From: Acetobacteroides hydrogenigenes
GTDB taxonomy: Bacteria; Bacteroidota; Bacteroidia; Bacteroidales; ZOR0009
DNA: 64,000 nucleotides
NCBI RefSeq assembly: GCF_004340205.1
Contig: NZ_SLWB01000008.1
Span: 105,008 to 169,007, forward strand
Reading direction: 5' to 3'
A program made the translations under genes and the position numbers. The notes below the pieces were generated by a model. The model did no database searches and was not told the DNA's origin. It saw nothing but the letters and a program-made list of their open reading frames with translations. The first letter of the stretch is position 1. Every line of letters begins with the position of its first letter. This document shows positions 35,681-43,642 of this stretch, one piece after another.

Positions 35681-36373
35681 ATGTCGCACGAAAAGAAAAC
35701 GCATCAAGAAGAAAACCTTCAGGCAATTGAGGGTGCTCTAACCAAATCTGAGCAGTTTATTGAAAAATACCAGAAACTATTAATCTATGGCTTTTCTGCC
35801 ATAGTAGTAATTATAGGCTTATTCTTCGGATACAAGAAACTGATAGCCGAGCCAAGGGAGGAAAAAGCACTTGCCCAAATGGCTTCAGCACAGAACTACT
35901 TTGAGCAAGGAAACTACAAGTCCGCACTCGAAGGAAATGCAACAGGTGCTGGTTTTGCTAAAATCGCCGACGAATACAGTTCTACAGCAGCTGGTAATAT
36001 TGCCAACTTCTACGCAGGCATTTGCGAGTTAAACCTAGGTCAATTCCAAAAAGCGCTAGATCACCTTAACAGTTACTCTAGCGACAACATGATATTTGCA
36101 CCACTTGCCGAAGGAGCAAAGGGCGATGCTTACGTAGAGTTAAAGCAACTAGACAAAGCTGCTAGCGCATATATGAAGGCTGCTACTTTAAGCGACAACA
36201 ACTTTACGGCTCCTCAGTTCCTATTTAAGGCTGCTGCTGTTTACGAAGAGCAAGGAAACTGGAAAGATGCGCTTAGCAACTACGAAAACGTTAAGGAGAA
36301 CTATCCACAAAGCGTAGAGGCTACTGATGTTGACAAGTATATCACCCGCGCAAAGTTGAACATCAACAAGTAA
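35681..36373 (+). CDS. Membrane-anchored tetratricopeptide repeat protein (YfgM-like)
   Basis: This 230-aa protein has a cytoplasmic N-terminal helix, one membrane segment at about 32-50 (LLIYGFSAIVVIIGLFFGY) and then TPR helices. Examples are AQNYFEQGNYKSALEG, FYAGICELNLGQFQKALDHLNSY, GDAYVELKQLDKAASAYMKAA and AAVYEEQGNWKDALSNYENVKENYP. It resembles YfgM/DUF2133-type periplasmic TPR proteins that work with SecYEG and chaperones. The partner is unknown here. Confidence 0.82.
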   Translation: MSHEKKTHQEENLQAIEGALTKSEQFIEKYQKLLIYGFSAIVVIIGLFFGYKKLIAEPREEKALAQMASAQNYFEQGNYKSALEGNATGAGFAKIADEYSSTAAGNIANFYAGICELNLGQFQKALDHLNSYSSDNMIFAPLAEGAKGDAYVELKQLDKAASAYMKAATLSDNNFTAPQFLFKAAAVYEEQGNWKDALSNYENVKENYPQSVEATDVDKYITRAKLNINK

Positions 36374-36393
36374 CGAATATCTCTCACAATACG

Positions 36394-36429
36394 AAAAAGT
36401 ATCAATTGTAAGATTGATACTTTTTTTTT
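36394..36429 (+). terminator. Terminator after the TPR gene
   Basis: AAAAGTATCAAT-tgtaag-ATTGATACTTTTTTTTT. Confidence 0.9.
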
Positions 36430-36453
36430 ATCTTTTGAACAAAAATTTTAGAC

Positions 36454-36966
36454 ATGGCTACTAATCTACAAAACCTCTCAACCGAAAAGGGGGAAATTCC
36501 ATCTGCAAAAAACATGAAGTTTGGTATCGTTGTAGCAGAATGGAACGATAATATTACCGACAAACTCTTAGAAGGCTGTTACAACACCCTCATTAAGCAC
36601 GGCGCGGTAGAAAAGCACATCATCGTGAAGCGTGTCCCCGGAACCTTTGAACTAACAATAGGAGCCCAATTTATGGCCGAATACACCGAGGTTGACGCCA
36701 TTATTGCACTCGGATGCGTTATTCAAGGAGAAACCCGTCATTTCGATTTTATATGTCAAGGCGTAACCCAAGGCATTACCCAAGTAAACACTAGCTACAA
36801 TATTCCGGTAATTTTTGGTGTGCTAACCACCGACAACCTCCAGCAAGCACAGGATCGTGCAGGCGGCAAACACGGCAACAAAGGAGATGAAGCCGCCCTT
36901 ACAGCCATAAAAATGGTAGCACTGCAAAATGACATGGAAAATCATGAAAAAATTTTCAACTTTTAA
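36454..36966 (+). CDS. ribH: 6,7-dimethyl-8-ribityllumazine synthase
   Basis: This enzyme makes the penultimate riboflavin precursor. The 170-aa protein has [19 protein letters not shown], the phosphate-site [29 protein letters not shown] (the catalytic His in ETRHFDF) and [26 protein letters not shown]. It stands alone; other rib genes are not adjacent and no FMN riboswitch is seen. Confidence 0.93.
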   Translation: MATNLQNLSTEKGEIPSAKNMKFGIVVAEWNDNITDKLLEGCYNTLIKHGAVEKHIIVKRVPGTFELTIGAQFMAEYTEVDAIIALGCVIQGETRHFDFICQGVTQGITQVNTSYNIPVIFGVLTTDNLQQAQDRAGGKHGNKGDEAALTAIKMVALQNDMENHEKIFNF

Positions 36967-36991
36967 CCAGTTGAAACTCAAAAATCAAAAC

Positions 36992-37024
36992 AAAAGTCTG
37001 GAATTTATTTCAGACTTTTTTCTT
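36992..37024 (+). terminator. Terminator after ribH
   Basis: AAAAGTCTG-gaatttattt-CAGACTTTTTT. Confidence 0.85.
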
Positions 37025-37032
37025 TTCACCCC

Positions 37033-37062
37033 TTGCAGATTCAAGAATTAGCCATATCTTTG
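37033..37062 (+). promoter_or_regulatory. Promoter of the tRNA cluster
   Basis: TTG at 37033-37035, 19 bases, then TATCTTTG (37055-37062). This is a near-ideal Bacteroidota promoter, about 65 bp before the first tRNA. Confidence 0.7.
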
Positions 37063-37127
37063 CATCGCTTTTGAAAGGAAACGCTCCTGATAAAAAACAA
37101 AAGCAACGCTCTTTAAAATAGCAAATT

Positions 37128-37204
37128 GCCGGTGTAGCTCAGTTGGCCAGAGCAGCTGATTTGTAATCAGCTGGTCGGGGGTTCGAATCCCTCCACCGGC
37201 TCCA
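37128..37204 (+). tRNA. tRNA-Thr (TGT)
   Basis: Cloverleaf with acceptor GCCGGTG/CACCGGC, anticodon loop TTTGTAA (anticodon TGT), T-loop TTCGAAT and an encoded CCA end. Confidence 0.95.
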
Positions 37205-37228
37205 AAAAGTTCTTAAAGTATTATAGTT

Positions 37229-37311
37229 GGGGAGATACCAAAGCGGCCAACTGGGGCAGACTGTAAATCTGCTGACTTATGTCTTCGTAGGTTCGAATCC
37301 TGCTCTCCCCA
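37229..37311 (+). tRNA. tRNA-Tyr (GTA)
   Basis: Acceptor GGGGAGA/TCTCCCC, anticodon GTA, and the long variable arm expected for bacterial tRNA-Tyr. The CCA end is not encoded. Confidence 0.95.
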
Positions 37312-37324
37312 CATACCAACAATT

Positions 37325-37397
37325 GCGGAAGTAGCTCAGTTGGTAGAGCATCAGCCTTCCAAGCTGAGGGTCGCGAGTTCGAATCTCGTCTTCCGCT
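37325..37397 (+). tRNA. tRNA-Gly (TCC)
   Basis: Acceptor GCGGAAG/CTTCCGC, anticodon TCC in loop CTTCCAA, T-loop TTCGAAT. The CCA end is not encoded. Confidence 0.95.
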
Positions 37398-37410
37398 CAA
37401 AGCCTTCGAT

Positions 37411-37431
37411 AATACCGAGGGTATTTTTTTG
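37411..37431 (+). terminator. Hairpin after tRNA-Gly
   Basis: AATACC-gag-GGTATT followed by a T-run. It lies within the cluster, so the last tRNA may depend on read-through. Confidence 0.6.
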
Positions 37432-37438
37432 TCAAAAC

Positions 37439-37510
37439 GCCAATGTAGCTCAGTGGTAGAGTACTTCCTTGGTAAGGAAGGGGTCGCGAGTTCAATTCTC
37501 GCCATCGGCT
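37439..37510 (+). tRNA. tRNA-Thr (GGT)
   Basis: Acceptor GCCAATG/CATCGGC, anticodon GGT in loop TTGGTAA, T-stem GCGAG/CTCGC. The fourth acceptor pair is an A-C mismatch. CCA is not encoded. Confidence 0.9.
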
Positions 37511-37512
37511 CT

Positions 37513-37547
37513 AAAAAGCTCCGAAAATATTCGGGGCTTTTTTAGTT
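37513..37547 (+). terminator. Terminator after the tRNA cluster
   Basis: AAAGCTCCGAA-aata-TTCGGGGCTTTTTT. Confidence 0.85.
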
Positions 37548-37629
37548 TTATATTTTTGCCAAAAAACTTTTATAATTCGCAAAGCAGCAATACATTTGCA
37601 GCTCGGAAAAACATCCAAAGAAAAATACA

Positions 37630-38355
37630 ATGGGAAGAGCATTTGAGTATCGCAAAGCACGTAAGCTGAAACGCTGGGGCACCATGGCTCGCACTTTTAC
37701 CAAGTTAGGCAAAGAAATCATCATGGCGGTAAAATCGGGAGGTCCTGATCCTGTTTCGAATTCGCGCCTCAGGGTGCTGATTCAAAACGCCAAGGCTGCC
37801 AACATGCCCAAGGAAAATGTTGAACGTGCAATCAAAAAAGCAACAACTAAAGAACAAGAAGACTATAAGGAAATAGCCTACGAAGGGTATGGACCGCACG
37901 GTATCGCGATTATCGTAGATACTGCCACCGACAACCCAACACGTACGGTAGCAAACGTAAGAAGCTACTTTAACAAGTGTAACGGTTCGCTAGGTACATC
38001 AGGTAGCGTTTCTTTCATGTTCGAGCACAAATGCCACTTTAAGGTAAAAGAGAAAGAGGGTATTGACATGGAAGAACTCGAACTTGAGATGATCGACTTT
38101 GGTGTTGACGAAATTTTTGCCGATGCTGAAGAAGGTAATATCGAAATCTATGGAACTTTTGAAAACTTTGGAAACATACAAAAGTACCTTGAGCAAAACG
38201 AATTCGAAATCGTGAGCGCTGAATTCGAAAGAATCCCCACCGACACCAAGGAGGTTACCGCAGAGCAGCAAGCCGACATTGAAAAGCTACTTGCTAAATT
38301 TGAAGAAGACGATGACGTCACCAACGTTTTCCACAACATGAAGGAAGCAGAGTAA
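37630..38355 (+). CDS. yebC: YebC/PmpR-family protein
   Basis: This is a TACO1/YebC-family protein, formerly annotated as a transcription regulator and now linked to translation of proline-rich stretches. The 241-aa protein starts MGRAFEYRKARKLKRWGTMARTFTKLGKEI and has the family blocks PDPVSNSRLRVLIQNAKAANMPKENVERAIKKA, EGYGPHGIAIIVDTATDNPTRTVANVRSYF and GSLGTSGSVSFMFEH. It follows the tRNA cluster where tuf is often found in other Bacteroidota. Confidence 0.93.
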   Translation: MGRAFEYRKARKLKRWGTMARTFTKLGKEIIMAVKSGGPDPVSNSRLRVLIQNAKAANMPKENVERAIKKATTKEQEDYKEIAYEGYGPHGIAIIVDTATDNPTRTVANVRSYFNKCNGSLGTSGSVSFMFEHKCHFKVKEKEGIDMEELELEMIDFGVDEIFADAEEGNIEIYGTFENFGNIQKYLEQNEFEIVSAEFERIPTDTKEVTAEQQADIEKLLAKFEEDDDVTNVFHNMKEAE

Positions 38356-38373
38356 TTTCTGAACAATACAGCA

Positions 38374-38408
38374 ACAAAAAAGGAGGGCAATGCCCTCCTT
38401 TTTTGTTG
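38374..38408. terminator. Terminator after yebC
   Basis: AAAAAGGAGGGC-aat-GCCCTCCTTTTTT, usable from both strands. Confidence 0.9.
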
Positions 38409-38429
38409 CTGCTCATGCCGAAGACCGGC

Positions 38430-39404
38430 TTACTCTGTTTTATACTTAAATGCGGCCTTTTTTAGCCTATCCATAATGGCGATTCCTATGCCCTCTTCCT
38501 TTATGGGCTCTGCCACGATGAAGTCGACATCGGATTCTTCCATGTCGTGCAAGGCTCCAAACAGGTTGGTTGCCGCCTCTGCATAGTTTCCCCTTTTCGA
38601 AAGCACCCTAACAACAGCAGGACCTTCCACGGCACCATCACCAGAGAAAGCAATATAGCCAAACCTCTCCCCCGCAAACTGACCAATACTGTTCGTAATG
38701 TAAAGGGGCTTTTTAGGGCTGTAATGGCTATCCAGCAACCCCGGCGAAGGCAAATGATCTTCTACAGGCTTAGTAAAGTCTACAACCTCGATCTCGGGCA
38801 AAACGGCTCTAATATCGGCAGCTGTAACAGCACCTGGACGAAGGATCTGAATCCGCCCCTCCTCTACCGACACTACCGACGATTCGATCCCAACCGAAGT
38901 ATAACCGCCCTGTATTACATAGTCGACTCCTTTTAGCTGCTTGGTTACATGCCTATGGTGCGTTGGGCTTAGCTGCCCAAACTTATTGGCGCTTGGTGCC
39001 GCTATCACTGTTCCCGACAACGAAATAAGCTGTAGCGCAATCGGATGGTTGGGCATGCGTACAGCAACCGTATCAAGCCCAGATGTTACAATATCGTGAA
39101 CCTCGGGCTGCTTTGGTAGCACCATAGTAAGCGGTCCCGGCCAAAAGTGCTCTGCCAGCCTCAAAACCACGGAAGAAACAGAACGGGACAACTTATAGAG
39201 CTGCGCAATATCCGAAATATGAACAATTAGCGGATCAAAAGAAGGGCGTTCCTTTTCCTGAAAGATTCGTGCGACAGCTTCTGGATTAAACGCATCCGCT
39301 CCCAAACCATAAACGGTTTCGGTAGGAAACGACACCAACTTTCCCTCGCGTATTGCCTCTGCAGCAATCTTCATCGACTCTATATCGACGCCTAAATATG
39401 CCAT
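38430..39404 (-). CDS. sua5: L-threonylcarbamoyladenylate synthase (Sua5/TsaC)
   Basis: It makes the threonylcarbamoyl-AMP used for t6A modification of ANN-decoding tRNAs. The 324-aa protein has the YrdC domain (about 10-195: SFPTETVYGLGADAFNPEAVARIFQEKERPSFDPLIVHI, VAVRMPNHPIAL, APSANKFGQLSPTHHRHV) and the Sua5 C-terminal domain (about 205-324: SPGLLDSHYSPKKPL). The longer Sua5 form is normal for Bacteroidota. Confidence 0.93.
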   Translation of the reverse strand: MAYLGVDIESMKIAAEAIREGKLVSFPTETVYGLGADAFNPEAVARIFQEKERPSFDPLIVHISDIAQLYKLSRSVSSVVLRLAEHFWPGPLTMVLPKQPEVHDIVTSGLDTVAVRMPNHPIALQLISLSGTVIAAPSANKFGQLSPTHHRHVTKQLKGVDYVIQGGYTSVGIESSVVSVEEGRIQILRPGAVTAADIRAVLPEIEVVDFTKPVEDHLPSPGLLDSHYSPKKPLYITNSIGQFAGERFGYIAFSGDGAVEGPAVVRVLSKRGNYAEAATNLFGALHDMEESDVDFIVAEPIKEEGIGIAIMDRLKKAAFKYKTE

Positions 39405-39641
39405 AAACGTAAGCGATTCATTAATTCGTCAAATTTAATGCTAATAATCTGCGCATCACCCTATATAGCCGAATTCAAGAAAGAAATTAAGCTAATTTAC
39501 TGTGAGCAAATGTTCTATACCCTCAGTCCCTTTTCAAATACGTGAAAAGATTTAACAAGTAGTAAACTCATAAAAAACAACCGAATTAATCGTTCCCAAT
39601 TATTCAATTTTATTATAGCTTTACGCGCTAAATTGACAAAC

Positions 39642-41654
39642 ATGGATTTTAGGAATTTACCTTGGAAAAAGATTCGAATAGTTGCCTTATGCGTAGTAGC
39701 AGGGCTAGTTGTCATTTCCATCATCCTCTTTACATTTCGCTCGTCAATACTCAACCACCTTGTAACGAAAAAGGTTACATCGTTCAACGAGTCACACAAG
39801 GCAGATGTACAAGTCATCAACCCTCATTTTACTGGAATCTTTACCGTAAACTTCGACAAAATCGTTGTTAAGCCTATTGATAACGACACGCTAATCAACA
39901 TCGACAACCTCAAGATAAAGATAAACCCGCTAAGGCTCCTTATGACCCGCCTTAGCATCACCAAGCTAAACGCAGACAATATCAATATTAGCGTACTAAG
40001 AGACTCGACAGGAAACAACTATACCTTCCTGTACAAAACTGTCAGAAAGGATGAACCGGAAACCACTTCAAACGTGAGCTACTCCCGAAGGGTTGAGCGA
40101 CTTCTGGATCTCTTCTTCGACATTCTCCCAAGCGACATACACATCAAAAAATTCAACGCCAGCATCAGCTCGTACGGCCATAAGGTTACGGCTACCGTTC
40201 CTAGGTTCGACATCAGCAGCGGAGAGGTTGATTTACGTGCACACATCACCGAGAACGACTCTACCACCATTTTTAGGTTTGTTGGCGACATCAACACATG
40301 GATTAACACCGCATCCATAAAGGTTTACGCAACCAACACCTTGAGGGCTACGGTACCATTTATCACCTATAAGTACCATGCCAAGGTTGCCTTTGATACG
40401 CTCGCCTTTGGCATCGATGGCTCAGGCTCGCACAGGGGCGGATTTCAGGTTACCGGTAAAGCAATGTTTAACAACCTCTACATCGATCACCGAAAAATTG
40501 CCCAAAAGGAGGTTGTGCTAGAAAAAGGTGATGTAGACTACGTTGTAAATTTTGGTAAAGATTTCGTAGAGCTCGATAGCGCTACGGTGGTAAACTTTAA
40601 CCGGCTAACGTTTAACCCATACGCCAAGTACCGATCGAAGCCAAACCGATTTGTAGCGCTCTCCATCAACAAGGACTTCTTCCCAGCACAAGACCTTTTC
40701 AGCTCGCTTCCCGATGGTATATTTTCGACAGTAAAGGGGTTGGAGGTAAACGGAGAGCTATCCTATCACCTAAAATTCGAGGCCGACTGGAATAACCTTA
40801 AAGATCTTGTATTTGAGTCCGATCTTCAATCGCGCGATTTCGGCATCCGCAAGTACGGCGAAGTTGTTTACCCATACATTAACGCACCATTCCAGTACAC
40901 CTTCTACGACAACGGAGTACCCACCCGCACCTTCTCGGTTGGACAGGACAACCCAAACTTTAGAAGCCTCGATCAAATACCCAAGGTGCTGCAGTATGCG
41001 GTAATGTTCTCGGAAGACGGCAACTTTTTTGGACACCGCGGCTTCCTGATCGACGCCTTCCGATCGTCACTAATCCGCAATATCCAAGCAGGCCGATTCG
41101 TACGGGGCGGAAGCACCATCTCCATGCAGCTGGTTAAGAACATCTACCTGTCAAGGAATAAAACAATAGCACGAAAGCTGGAAGAAGCCCTGATTACCTG
41201 GCTCATCGAACGGCAGCATTTGGTTTCGAAAAATCGAATGCTGGAAATATACCTCAACATAATCGAATGGGGCCCCGGAATTTTTGGAGCCAACGAGGCA
41301 GCCCAATTCTACTTCGGCAAGGACGTTAGCCAGGTTACCCCCAACGAGGCTATCTTTATGGCCAGCATAATCCCCCGCCCCAAGCGGTTCTACTACAGCT
41401 TTAGCGACAGCGGAAGCCTGCGCAGCCACTACACCGGCTACTACAAGCTAATCGCCAGCAAGCTGCTCCGCAGCGGCGCCATCACCCAGGAACAGTTTGA
41501 TGGAATCTACCCGCACGTAAACCTCAGTGGCCTTGCCAGCATGTACCTGCGACAGCCAATTGAAGATCCTACAGATACGCTCCTAATCGGGAATGATATT
41601 CCGAATGATGCTGAAGTTCCATCGCCACTACAAGAAGAATCTGAAAACAACTAA
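39642..41654 (+). CDS. Membrane-anchored peptidoglycan glycosyltransferase (GT51) with long N-terminal domain
   Basis: The protein has about 670 aa, with one membrane helix near the start (IVALCVVAGLVVISIILFTF). A long AsmA-like beta-rich region follows (about 40-430). The GT51 domain is at about 435-620: AVMFSEDGNFFGHRGFLIDAFRSS (catalytic Glu), GGSTISMQLVKNIYLSR, KLEEALITWLIERQ, LEIYLNIIEWGPGIFGANEAA. There is no transpeptidase domain, so it is a monofunctional transglycosylase with an unusual periplasmic extension. ATG at 39642 was preferred to a TTG at 39633. Confidence 0.82.
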   Translation: MDFRNLPWKKIRIVALCVVAGLVVISIILFTFRSSILNHLVTKKVTSFNESHKADVQVINPHFTGIFTVNFDKIVVKPIDNDTLINIDNLKIKINPLRLLMTRLSITKLNADNINISVLRDSTGNNYTFLYKTVRKDEPETTSNVSYSRRVERLLDLFFDILPSDIHIKKFNASISSYGHKVTATVPRFDISSGEVDLRAHITENDSTTIFRFVGDINTWINTASIKVYATNTLRATVPFITYKYHAKVAFDTLAFGIDGSGSHRGGFQVTGKAMFNNLYIDHRKIAQKEVVLEKGDVDYVVNFGKDFVELDSATVVNFNRLTFNPYAKYRSKPNRFVALSINKDFFPAQDLFSSLPDGIFSTVKGLEVNGELSYHLKFEADWNNLKDLVFESDLQSRDFGIRKYGEVVYPYINAPFQYTFYDNGVPTRTFSVGQDNPNFRSLDQIPKVLQYAVMFSEDGNFFGHRGFLIDAFRSSLIRNIQAGRFVRGGSTISMQLVKNIYLSRNKTIARKLEEALITWLIERQHLVSKNRMLEIYLNIIEWGPGIFGANEAAQFYFGKDVSQVTPNEAIFMASIIPRPKRFYYSFSDSGSLRSHYTGYYKLIASKLLRSGAITQEQFDGIYPHVNLSGLASMYLRQPIEDPTDTLLIGNDIPNDAEVPSPLQEESENN

Positions 41655-41656
41655 TA

Positions 41657-41691
41657 AAAAACGCATTGCCCAACAGGGTAATGCGTTTTAT
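41657..41691 (+). terminator. Terminator after the GT51 gene
   Basis: AAAACGCATTgCCC-aaca-GGGtAATGCGTTTT, followed within 15 bases by the promoter of the next gene. Confidence 0.8.
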
Positions 41692-41704
41692 CTTTAGATG
41701 TGGC

Positions 41705-41712
41705 TATCTTTG
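41705..41712 (+). promoter_or_regulatory. -7 box of the BaiN-like gene
   Basis: TATCTTTG ends 17 bases before the ATG at 41730. Confidence 0.55.
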
Positions 41713-41729
41713 CACAATAATTCAAGCGA

Positions 41730-42998
41730 ATGAAAGATTACGATTTGGCCATCGTTGGAGGTGGTGCAGCAGGTTTGGTTGCAGCTTGGGCAGCAGCCAA
41801 AGAGGGGGCACGCGTGGTGGTGCTCGAAAAGATGGAGAAAACCGCCCGGAAGGTCCGCATCAGCGGAAAAGGGCGCTGCAACATAACCAACGAATGCCGC
41901 TACGACGAGTTTCTATCGAAGGTAAACACCAATCCGGCATTCTTCCGATGGGCCTTTAGCAGCTTTCCGCAGCAGGCAATAGTAGATTTGCTCGAGAGCT
42001 ACGGCGTAAAAACCGTGCTAGAGCGAGGTAGCCGCGTCTTCCCCGAAAGCGGCAGAGCTTGGGACGTTGCCACCGCCCTGCACGATGCCGCCATTGATGC
42101 CGGGGCCGATATCCACATCTTTAAAGAAGTGGTAAATATAGGGGTAACCAACGGTAAGGTAACCACCATCGAATTCCGCGACTCCGAAAAAGGCCACGCT
42201 GCCGTTATAAGCGTTAAGGCCATCATCCTAGCCACCGGAGGCAAATCGTACCCCCGAACCGGATCTACCGGCGATGGCTACGCATTTCTCGAAAAACTGG
42301 GGCACCATATCGTAACGCCGCTCCCATCGCTGGTGCCGCTAAAGGTTAAGCAAGCCGAGTTTTCGAAGATCGTAGGGCTGCAGCTCCGCAACGTTGAAGT
42401 TTCGCTCGAAGTTGAAGGCACAACCGTAGCCAACGAGTTTGGCGAGGTCGAGTTCTTTGACAACGGGCTTGGAGGATCGGCCATCATCCGGTTGAGCCGA
42501 CAGGCCGTGCTTGCCCTCGAAAAGGGGCAAAACGTGGGGCTAACGCTCGACCTCAAGTCGGCGCTCGCCAACGAGCAGCTCGTCCAGCGCATCCGCCGCG
42601 ATGTGAAATCAGGCGAGTTCGCAACCACCGAAGAGCTGCTGATGGGCCTTCTCCCCAAGAAACTCGTAAAGCCATTCGCCGCATTCCACAAGATTGGGCT
42701 CAAGAAACCGATGGCCGACTTAACCGATGCCGACATCAGCAAGCTTGCCCGCACGCTTAAGTCGACCCGCATCAACGTGGGCGAAACCGCCGGGTTCGAT
42801 GGTGCGATTGTTACCATGGGCGGCGTTTCCCTGAAGAATATCGACCCCAAAACCATGCAATCGAAGCTGGTTAAGGGCCTCTACGTTGCCGGCGAGCTGC
42901 TCGACCTCGACGGGCCAACCGGCGGATACAACCTCCAAATCGCCTTCTCGACCGGATACCTTGCCGGAAAAAGCGCCGCGAAGGGTTTGAACGAGTAA
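41730..42998 (+). CDS. NAD(P)/FAD-dependent oxidoreductase, BaiN/HI0933 family
   Basis: This is a 422-aa flavoprotein. It has an N-terminal FAD motif (LAIVGGGAAGLVAAWAAAKEGARVVVLEK), the family signature RISGKGRCNITNEC, an ATGGKSYPRTGSTGDGY segment, and a C-terminal TMGGVSLKNIDPKTMQSKLVKGLYVAGELLDLDGPTGGYNLQIAFSTGYLAG. Members are annotated as aminoacetone oxidase-like or BaiN bile-acid reductases; neither role can be inferred here. Codon use is G/C-rich. Confidence 0.88.
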   Translation: MKDYDLAIVGGGAAGLVAAWAAAKEGARVVVLEKMEKTARKVRISGKGRCNITNECRYDEFLSKVNTNPAFFRWAFSSFPQQAIVDLLESYGVKTVLERGSRVFPESGRAWDVATALHDAAIDAGADIHIFKEVVNIGVTNGKVTTIEFRDSEKGHAAVISVKAIILATGGKSYPRTGSTGDGYAFLEKLGHHIVTPLPSLVPLKVKQAEFSKIVGLQLRNVEVSLEVEGTTVANEFGEVEFFDNGLGGSAIIRLSRQAVLALEKGQNVGLTLDLKSALANEQLVQRIRRDVKSGEFATTEELLMGLLPKKLVKPFAAFHKIGLKKPMADLTDADISKLARTLKSTRINVGETAGFDGAIVTMGGVSLKNIDPKTMQSKLVKGLYVAGELLDLDGPTGGYNLQIAFSTGYLAGKSAAKGLNE

Positions 42999-43028
42999 CC
43001 GGAGAGCTTCTTATACTCTATCCGATAG

Positions 43029-43072
43029 AAACACCCCATATAATGCCTGTTTTATGCATTATATGGGGTGTT
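43029..43072. repeat. Long perfect inverted repeat downstream of the BaiN-like gene
   Basis: ACACCCCATATAATGC, an 8-base loop, and GCATTATATGGGGTGT form a 16-bp perfect stem. Neither side has a good T-run, so it may be a processing or attenuation hairpin, or a protein-binding palindrome, instead of a simple terminator. Confidence 0.75.
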
Positions 43073-43149
43073 CTGCCAGTATACAGGTAATGCTGAACTT
43101 CCAAAACAGGTAGCCAGACTCCCAGAGCAGTCCGCTGGACAATCAGACG

Positions 43150-43570
43150 GGGTGGTTAGCATTTCAGCAATTGCCGCTGGAGGATAAGCAGTGGCAGAAA
43201 GAATATCAGTAGTGGCCGCTAATGAATGGGTAGTGGCAGAAGCTATATCAGTAGTGGCCGCTGGAGGATAAGCAGTGGCAGAAAGAATATCAGTAGTGGC
43301 CGCTGGAGGATAAGAAGCGGCAGAAACAACATCAGTAGTGGCCGCTGGAGGATAAGTAGCGGCAGAAATAATATCAGTAGTGGCCGTTGAAGAATGAGTA
43401 GTGGCAGAAACCATTTCAGCAGTGGCCGCTAGAGGATAAGTAGTGGCAGAAACCATTTCAGCAGTGGCCGCTAGAGGATAAGTAGTGGCAGAAACCATTT
43501 CAGTAATGACCGCCAGAGAATAAGACGGGACAGAAACTATTTCGACAACGGAAGCAGAAGGATAAGAGCA
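43150..43570. repeat. Minisatellite of about ten 42-bp units
   Basis: GCCGCT or a variant recurs at 43173, 43215, 43257, 43299, 43341, 43383, 43425, 43467 and 43509, a strict 42-bp step. Each unit looks like two related 21-bp halves sharing AGNAGTGGC. Read on the minus strand, it keeps an open frame with 14-residue repeats (AATTDILSATAYPP), because 42 is a multiple of three. The frame has no ATG and begins in the terminator of the next gene, so it is probably non-coding. Confidence 0.85.
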
Positions 43571-43590
43571 GTGCAATTCCAAAGCCGACA

Positions 43591-43622
43591 ACAAAAAAGG
43601 CCAACCGAAATCGGTTGGCCTT
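43591..43622 (-). terminator. Terminator of the biotin carboxyl-carrier decarboxylase gene
   Basis: On the minus strand AAGGCCAACC-gatttc-GGTTGGCCTT is followed by TTTTTG. Confidence 0.85.
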
Positions 43623-43642
43623 ACATTTATCTGAAGTATCTA

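Noticed and set aside
43052..43594. 180-aa Thr/Ala-rich repeat protein on the minus strand
   Set aside because: It has no ATG, starts with TTG inside a terminator, has no promoter, and stays open simply because the repeat unit is 42 bp. Listed as a repeat, with the coding option left as a finding.
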